Source: Clostridia bacterium (GTDB lineage Bacteria > Bacillota > Clostridia > Christensenellales > Aristaeellaceae). Taken from it: 10,637 bases of DNA. The stretch is from the NCBI GenBank assembly GCA_030526935.1, contig JAUNBY010000072.1, positions 1 to 10,637 on the forward strand, read 5' to 3'. Position numbers and translations under genes: made by a program. The notes below the pieces were generated by a model. The model had not been told where the DNA came from. It saw only the letters and a list, made by a program, of their open reading frames with translations, and ran no database searches. This document shows positions 6,980-10,637 of the stretch, in pieces; position 1 is the stretch's first letter, and every line of letters starts with the position of its first letter.

Positions 6980-7933
6980 ATGTCCAAGAAGCATGACGAC
7001 GACGGGCCCAGCCTTATAGCGATATGCCTGACGCTGTTTTTCTTTCCGCCTGTGGGCGTGTTTTTATTGCTGTTGCGAATCGGCAAATCAGCAAAGAACA
7101 TTGAAAAAAGGCGCAGGAAGCGCCAGGAAAAGCTTGCGGATCGCTATTTGGCCGTTATAGGCGGAAGCGTCACGATGTCCATAATGTCGATAGCCAGCGC
7201 CATGGGCGTTGACTATGACACCGCGTGTAAGGATATGCAGAGTTTCATGTACGAGGGGCTGTTTCCGAGAACGTCATATCTCGACCTTGGAAAGGGACTG
7301 TTTGTGCTCGACAGGCGCTACGCTCCCGATGAGGAACCTGTAAGGCAGGAAAAGCCATACAGACAGCAGCAGTGGTATAGCGAGGACAAGCCCTCTTTTC
7401 AGCAAAAGCCTTCCTCCGAATCCGCCAAAGCTCAGCCCGCGAAGCAGGAAAAAGCAGTAAGCGAGGAGGCGCGCCTGTCTGAAGAGGAAGCCGAATACCT
7501 TGAAAAACTCCGCCAGATACGCGCGGTAAACGACGCCATAGACGACGAAAAGGTTTCCGCTCAGATAGACCATATAGAGCGCATAACCGGAAATATATTC
7601 GAACTTGTCGTAGAGCAGCCCCAGAAAAAGGACAGCATACACACGTTCATGAACTACTACCTGCCGACCACGCTCAAGCTCCTGACCGCTTACAGCAGGC
7701 TTGAGAAGCAGAAGGTTTCCGGCGAAAACATAGACGCCTCGAAAAAGAACATAGAAAAGCTGCTCGATCAGCTTGTATGGGCGTTTGAGAGGCAGAACGA
7801 TCAGATGTTCGCAAAGGACGCCATAGACATATCCTCCGACGTCAAGGTCATGGAGACCATGATGGCCAAGGACGGGCTGTCAGAAGGCAAGCTTCCCAAG
7901 GATCCCTTTAAGGTCGCAAAACAGGGCGGTTGA
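6980..7933 (+). CDS. xpaC: XpaC-family membrane-associated protein
   Basis: 317-residue protein whose C-terminal half (about 165-300) matches the XpaC / '5-bromo-4-chloroindolyl phosphate hydrolysis protein' family as I know it: MNYYLPTTLKLLTAY, a coiled middle, then FAKDAIDISSDVKVMETMM. Despite that historical name, no hydrolase active site is visible. The N-terminus has a hydrophobic segment (about 11-33, ending before a run of basic residues), predicting a membrane anchor with the rest in the cytoplasm. Residues 55-110 (VTMSIMSIASAMGVDYDTACKDMQ and onward) look like a small winged-helix-like module often fused to XpaC. A Q/P/S/E-rich linker (111-165) joins the two. ATG 6980 has GGAGGGG 6 nt upstream. 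In many Bacillota xpaC is paired with telA (toxic-anion resistance); no telA is present here. The cellular role is unknown. Confidence 0.8.
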   Translation: MSKKHDDDGPSLIAICLTLFFFPPVGVFLLLLRIGKSAKNIEKRRRKRQEKLADRYLAVIGGSVTMSIMSIASAMGVDYDTACKDMQSFMYEGLFPRTSYLDLGKGLFVLDRRYAPDEEPVRQEKPYRQQQWYSEDKPSFQQKPSSESAKAQPAKQEKAVSEEARLSEEEAEYLEKLRQIRAVNDAIDDEKVSAQIDHIERITGNIFELVVEQPQKKDSIHTFMNYYLPTTLKLLTAYSRLEKQKVSGENIDASKKNIEKLLDQLVWAFERQNDQMFAKDAIDISSDVKVMETMMAKDGLSEGKLPKDPFKVAKQGG

Positions 7934-7938
7934 AACGG

Positions 7939-7965
7939 TTAAAGCATAACTGAGTTATGTTTTAA
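7939..7965. promoter_or_regulatory. AT-rich dyad between xpaC and the secreted-protein gene
   Basis: A 12-bp inverted repeat (7939-7950 with 7954-7965, one G-U pair) around a 3-nt loop TGA, in the 58-nt gap between the two plus-strand genes. It ends in a short T run followed by AATAA, so it could act as a weak terminator after xpaC, an operator, or a structure in the leader of the next gene. The stem is AT-rich, so termination would be inefficient. Confidence 0.4.
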
Positions 7966-7991
7966 TAAATTAATCTTAGGAGTGAATTTAC

Positions 7992-8495
7992 ATGAAGAAG
8001 ATTTTATCACTGGTTATCTGCGTTATGCTCGTCGCTTTCTGCGCCGCCGGACTGGCGGAGGAAGTCTACACCGTCGAGATCGACTATGAAGGATACTATG
8101 TGACATTTGACGAGTTGTTCGACCTTTACCTGCCAGAGACGTTCGTCGACACCGAAGTGACGGATGATATGGCCGAAAATGGCACATTCGCCTTTTACAT
8201 TGACTCTGAAACCGGCATGGCCATGACCGTTCAGTGGGTCTATGGTGAAGGAACAAACGATATAAATGCCATGTATGAGTATATGGCGTCCAGTGGCGAG
8301 TATGCCAACGCCGATATAATGAGCTTCAACTCTGTTGACTTCGTCGTCTATGAAGATCCCGAAAACTCGGCCTTCGGCTGCCTTTGCTCCGACGGCGAAG
8401 AAGATGGCGGATACTACATATTCAACTTCGCCCCGGACGACGAAGAGACCTCTATATTGGCCGTGAAGATCATGTCATCCATTTCCGAGCCGTAG
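7992..8495 (+). CDS. Small, extremely acidic secreted protein of unknown function
   Basis: Unrecognised 167-residue protein. The N-terminus is a classical signal peptide: MKK, a hydrophobic core, and AAGLA before EE, so cleavage after residue 22 is likely; no lipobox cysteine follows the core in the right place. The mature part (145 residues by my count) has about 34 Asp/Glu and only one Lys, no Arg and no His. It is rich in aromatics and beta-prone stretches and has one CxC pair (CLC) near residue 132. The pattern of a short strand-rich domain with a YYIFNF strand and a final helix AVKIMSSI vaguely recalls PsbP/Mog1-like secreted domains, but this is an impression only. ATG 7992 has AGGAG 9 nt upstream. 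It follows the xpaC-like gene on the same strand, 58 nt away, and is followed by hairpin-rich non-coding DNA. Whether it has its own promoter is unclear. Confidence 0.75.
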   Translation: MKKILSLVICVMLVAFCAAGLAEEVYTVEIDYEGYYVTFDELFDLYLPETFVDTEVTDDMAENGTFAFYIDSETGMAMTVQWVYGEGTNDINAMYEYMASSGEYANADIMSFNSVDFVVYEDPENSAFGCLCSDGEEDGGYYIFNFAPDDEETSILAVKIMSSISEP

Positions 8496-8515
8496 AATAT
8501 ACTTTAGTCAAGTCA

Positions 8516-8547
8516 TCTGGGGCTGCCTCTCGTTGAGGCGCCCCAGA
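8516..8547 (+). terminator. Hairpin downstream of the secreted-protein gene
   Basis: TCTGGGG (8516-8522) pairs with CCCCAGA (8541-8547), and inside it GCCTC (8525-8529) pairs with GAGGC (8535-8539) around a 5-nt loop; a CT/G internal mismatch separates the two stems. It is 20 nt after the stop codon at 8493-8495. A U-run is missing after the stem, so it is not a textbook intrinsic terminator; it may protect the 3' end or terminate with help. Confidence 0.45.
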
Positions 8548-8553
8548 CGTATG

Positions 8554-8621
8554 CCGATGCGGATTGATGTACATATCAAAACTACTCTCGACCGCAAGAC
8601 GTGCTATCATCAATCCATCGG
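8554..8621. repeat. Long bulged inverted repeat in the convergent intergenic region
   Basis: CCGAT plus GGATTGATG (8554-8558 and 8561-8569, with a 2-nt GC bulge) pairs perfectly with CATCAATCC plus ATCGG (8608-8621), a 14-bp stem around a 38-nt loop. No open reading frame of note covers it. The transcript would form a stem-loop on either strand. It could belong to a small RNA, a 3'-end structure, or a remnant of a short palindromic repeat element. Confidence 0.45.
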
Positions 8622-8622
8622 A

Positions 8623-8635
8623 AGCGCAATGCGCT
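8623..8635. repeat. Short hairpin AGCGC-AAT-GCGCT
   Basis: A 5-bp perfect stem with a 3-nt loop, placed directly after the larger stem-loop. Alone it would be unremarkable; it is listed because four hairpins follow one another between 8516 and 8707. Confidence 0.3.
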
Positions 8636-8666
8636 AATCCCATTCAACTACTGATATTTTACATGC

Positions 8667-8707
8667 ATCGAGGGGCGAACCCGTAAAGACGCGGTTCGCC
8701 CCTCGAT
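8667..8707. repeat. Perfect 15-bp GC-rich palindrome (repeat- or terminator-like)
   Basis: ATCGAGGGGCGAACC (8667-8681) is the exact reverse complement of GGTTCGCCCCTCGAT (8693-8707), separated by 11 nt in which CG/CG can pair further with one bulged base. It lies 36 nt beyond the permease stop codon, between converging units. Neither strand shows a T-run after it, so it is not a classical terminator. Palindromes of the GGGGCGAA...TTCGCCCC kind occur as scattered intergenic repeats in some Clostridia (general recollection), so it may be one copy of such a family while also ending transcription from both sides. Confidence 0.55.
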
Positions 8708-8743
8708 CGATCTATATGAACTTATAAACAACCTCGGCTGACG

Positions 8744-9505
8744 TCATAGGCTTACCTTATACTTCAAAAGCCAGGCGCTTCCCATAAAGGCCGCGATCAT
8801 GAAAACCAGGTCTATGGCGAATATCGGACCAAGTGCCACGAACATCTCCATCGTACTTACTATGACGAAGCTGGGCGAAACGAGGCTGTTGAGGTAGAAG
8901 ACCAGAACCATCAGCCCTATGAAGATAATGGCGCTTATAATTCCCTTGAACTTGCGGTTTTGAAAAACGGTGCTGCTCAGGGTAATCGCCAGATACGCGA
9001 GAACGACCGTCGTGAAGAACTCTATTAAAAACTCTATAGCGATTATACCTATGGCGAAGCCAATAGAGGCGAGGCTGAATTCCGTTTGCCTCAGAAACTG
9101 CTCGGCGAGCATTCTGTAAAGGTCTATCTCGGGAAATACGCGCGACAGAAGGGTTATGTCCCACACCGCGAACGCCCCAAGCGTCACGGCGATAACCATC
9201 CCCAACAGCAGCGTCGACAGCAGTTTCGCACCCAGTATCTTCGTTGAGGAATTGGGCGTCATGAACGTAAGGTAGCTGCTTTTTGAGGCAAGCTCTCTTG
9301 AATAGAGGCTTATGCTGTAAATGAATATGACGCCCACGGCCATCATGGTCGCCATAAACAAAAGCATCGCCGCGGTTATGGTGTGTTCCGGGCTTTTGTT
9401 ATTTATCGATATAAGATAATACGTCTGCATGGCTATTACACAAAGCCCTATAGCGATTATACCCGGCAGATTGCGCCGGAATTCGTATTTCACAAGCTTA
9501 AGCAT
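8744..9505 (-). CDS. ABC-2-type transporter permease
   Basis: 253-residue integral membrane protein, the partner of the ATPase encoded just upstream. Hydrophobic segments are at about residues 14-34, 43-70, 93-115, 145-175 (long, probably two passes), 188-210 and 222-247, typical of ABC-2 permeases with a short cytoplasmic N-terminus (MLKLVKYEFRRN). There is no extracellular protease-like or substrate-binding domain. A longer frame extends to 9565, but GGAGG (9511-9515) lies 5 nt before the ATG at 9505, which also overlaps the ATPase stop by 8 nt, a sign of translational coupling. The substrate cannot be told; YtrB/BcrA-like systems in Bacillota export peptides, antibiotics or lipids, or respond to cell-wall stress. 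The gene ends 36 nt from the perfect palindrome at 8667-8707. Confidence 0.85.
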   Translation of the reverse strand: MLKLVKYEFRRNLPGIIAIGLCVIAMQTYYLISINNKSPEHTITAAMLLFMATMMAVGVIFIYSISLYSRELASKSSYLTFMTPNSSTKILGAKLLSTLLLGMVIAVTLGAFAVWDITLLSRVFPEIDLYRMLAEQFLRQTEFSLASIGFAIGIIAIEFLIEFFTTVVLAYLAITLSSTVFQNRKFKGIISAIIFIGLMVLVFYLNSLVSPSFVIVSTMEMFVALGPIFAIDLVFMIAAFMGSAWLLKYKVSL

Positions 9506-10196
9506 TGTTACCTCCATATATGTCGCGATACATGTCGCTGAGCGACATGCCGTATTCTTCCTCAAGCTCCTTTACGTTTCCCTGCCTTACGACATCGCCG
9601 ACCTTCATGAAGACCGCCCAGTCCACAACCCGCTCCAACTCGTCCACGAGGTGGCTGGAAACGAGAAACGACCTCTCGGGGGATATGTTCTCGCGAATGA
9701 CGTCTATAACCTGGTCGCGGGTTATTATATCGACGCCGTTGAGCGGCTCGTCGAGCATTATCAAATCGCTTTTTCTTGAAAGCGTCGCCGCTATCTTAAG
9801 CTTTGCCGTCATGCCGCTTGAAAGGTGCTTTGCCTTCGTCTTAGGTTCAAGCTGCATCGCGCTTAGCAGGTTCATGTAATAATCGAAGTCGAAGTCCTTG
9901 AAAAAATCCCTGTAGTATTTGCCGACGTCGAGGCAGGTCATATAGGGAAAGAAATACGCCTCCGTCGGCATATAAGCGATGTGCGCCTTAGAATACACGC
10001 CCACCGGATTTCCCTCGAACAGCACCTCGCCGCTCGTTGGCTTCACAAGCCCCGCGACCATCTTCATAAACGTGGTCTTGCCGCTTCCGTTGGGGCCTAT
10101 GAAGGCGTAGACCTTGCCGCGCTCTATTTCAAGGTCGAGGTTTGATACGGCATTTGCCGTAATGTATTTTTTGCACAGATTTGTGCATTTCAGCAT
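9498..10196 (-). CDS. ABC transporter ATP-binding protein, variant Q-loop
   Basis: 232-residue nucleotide-binding subunit that would power the ABC-2 permease downstream. Walker A GPNGSGKTT (34-42), signature LSSGM (125-129, in place of LSGGQ), Walker B LIMLDEP (145-151) with catalytic Glu150, D-loop NGVD (153-156) and H-loop His182 are all visible. The Q-loop region reads AYMPTEAYFFPYMT (74-87): the usual glutamine after the YxP is Thr78, followed by Glu79. This variant, together with LSSGM, is in my recollection typical of a YtrB-like group in Bacillota, so the protein is probably active. ATG 10196 has GGAGGG 6 nt upstream. Such pairs often have a GntR regulator gene in front; none lies here, and the preceding gene is a sigma factor 120 nt away. 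Substrate unknown. Confidence 0.9.
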   Translation of the reverse strand: MLKCTNLCKKYITANAVSNLDLEIERGKVYAFIGPNGSGKTTFMKMVAGLVKPTSGEVLFEGNPVGVYSKAHIAYMPTEAYFFPYMTCLDVGKYYRDFFKDFDFDYYMNLLSAMQLEPKTKAKHLSSGMTAKLKIAATLSRKSDLIMLDEPLNGVDIITRDQVIDVIRENISPERSFLVSSHLVDELERVVDWAVFMKVGDVVRQGNVKELEEEYGMSLSDMYRDIYGGNNA

Positions 10197-10236
10197 CTGT
10201 ATCCCTCCATTCGCGTTTTCCCGAGCTATAATACTC

Positions 10237-10267
10237 CGCTTATATTTATGGCGCTAGCGTATAAGCG
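10237..10267. promoter_or_regulatory. Operator-like inverted repeat upstream of the ABC genes
   Basis: CGCTTATA (10237-10244) and TATAAGCG (10260-10267) form a perfect 8-bp inverted repeat with a 15-nt spacer that itself contains the palindrome CGCTAGCG (10252-10259). It sits 41 nt upstream of the ATPase start, in the 120-nt gap after the sigma gene. A weak minus-strand promoter may overlap it: -35-like TTAACG (10270-10265), 17 nt, then TAAATA; another -10-like TATTAT lies nearer the gene. The arrangement fits a repressor site, perhaps GntR/YtrA-type, but the regulator is not in the window. Confidence 0.4.
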
Positions 10268-10316
10268 TTAATTGGACTTGACGTATACCGTTTTAGTTCA
10301 TTATTTCGGCGCATTT

Positions 10317-10637
10317 TCACCCCGCCTGAGCTATCTGCCTGAGTCGCTTAATAAGCCGCGCCTCCATCCTCGAGACCTGAACCTGCGTCATGCCCATAGC
10401 CCCGGCTATCTGCACCTGCGTCTGCTTTTTATAGTAGCGCCTTATTATGACCTCCCTCTCGTCGCTCGTTAGCGCGTTGAGCAGTTGTGAGACGAATATC
10501 CGCCTGTCTACATGCTCCATGTCGCTGCCTGAAATCGTATCGCTCAGCGTCAGCGCGCCGTCGGGCGTGAGGGGCGTGGAAAGCGAAATCGTGGGCTTCA
10601 GCGAATCGATAGCCAGTATCACGTCCTCCCTTGAAAG
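10317..10637 (-). CDS. SigF/SigG-type sporulation sigma factor, C-terminal part
   Basis: The last 106 residues of a sigma-70-family protein; the frame is open to the right edge, so the gene begins outside. The visible part starts in region 3 (SREDVILAIDSLKPTISLSTPL), closest to the EEVxxALxAxxxxxSLxxP pattern of SigB/SigF/SigG factors. Region 4 follows: LLNALTSDEREVIIRRYY, then KKQTQVQIAGAMGMTQVQVS with RMEARLIKRLRQ, the DNA-binding helix-turn-helix that reads the -35. The QVQVSRMEA end is characteristic of the forespore factors SigF and SigG. A GTG at 10622 preceded by GGGAGG could mimic a start but is too close (2 nt) and would cut the domain. If correct, the organism is a spore former. SigF and SigG cannot be separated from this fragment; SigB is less likely. 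No clear terminator follows the stop. Confidence 0.8.
   Translation of the reverse strand, partial: LSREDVILAIDSLKPTISLSTPLTPDGALTLSDTISGSDMEHVDRRIFVSQLLNALTSDEREVIIRRYYKKQTQVQIAGAMGMTQVQVSRMEARLIKRLRQIAQAG

Noticed and set aside
7274..7642. Minus-strand hydrophobic frame opposite the xpaC-like gene, resembling a membrane protein
   Set aside because: Hydrophobicity arises from the reverse complement of a lysine/glutamate-rich coding region; no ribosome binding site and no motif.
9506..9565. N-terminal extension of the permease (start at 9565)
   Set aside because: It overlaps the ATPase coding end, lacks a ribosome binding site and adds a hydrophilic stretch unlike ABC-2 permeases; GGAGG places the start at 9505.
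10620..10631. GTG with GGGAGG just upstream as the real start of the sigma gene
   Set aside because: The spacing is only 2 nt, the frame stays open to the window edge, and the residues before GTG (LSRED) fit region 3 of SigF/SigG-type factors.

Overview
The window looks like ordinary chromosomal DNA from a low- to mid-GC (roughly 50-55% by eye) Bacillota, most likely an uncultured spore-forming Clostridia member. This rests on the gene order yicC-gmk-rpoZ-coaBC, a PcrA-type helicase next to LigA, a YerC/TrpR-like regulator, an XpaC protein, strong GGAGG ribosome binding sites, and the C-terminus of a SigF/SigG-type sigma factor. Isoleucine is encoded mainly by ATA despite the moderate GC. A finer taxonomic call (for example Christensenellales-like) would be a guess.

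Layout. (i) Positions 1-6838, minus strand: one tight block, transcribed yerC-like -> pcrA -> ligA -> yicC -> gmk -> rpoZ -> coaBC (coaBC runs off the left edge). Adjacent genes overlap by 8 nt or are separated by 2-52 nt, so a single operon read from a promoter near 6906-6934 is likely. It joins DNA repair and replication (PcrA, LigA), RNA turnover (YicC), GTP supply (Gmk), RNA polymerase (omega) and coenzyme A synthesis (CoaBC). The leading yerC-like gene appears frameshifted. (ii) Positions 6980-8495, plus strand: a divergently transcribed xpaC-like gene and a very acidic secreted protein of unknown function. The two divergent promoters seem to share a palindromic -35 region. (iii) Positions 8496-8743: a non-coding stretch between convergent units, packed with hairpins, including a 15-bp perfect inverted repeat and a longer bulged stem-loop. 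(iv) Positions 8744-10196, minus strand: a two-gene ABC-2 transporter (ATPase, then permease), with an inverted-repeat operator candidate upstream. (v) Positions 10317-10637, minus strand: the C-terminal part of a sporulation-type sigma factor, cut by the right edge.

I see no mobile element, CRISPR array, tRNA or rRNA, and no convincing new multi-gene system. The points most worth a second look are the frameshifted yerC homologue, the shared-core divergent promoter, the structured intergenic stretch at 8516-8707, the extremely acidic secreted protein, and the unusual active-site-region residues of LigA, Gmk and the ABC ATPase.
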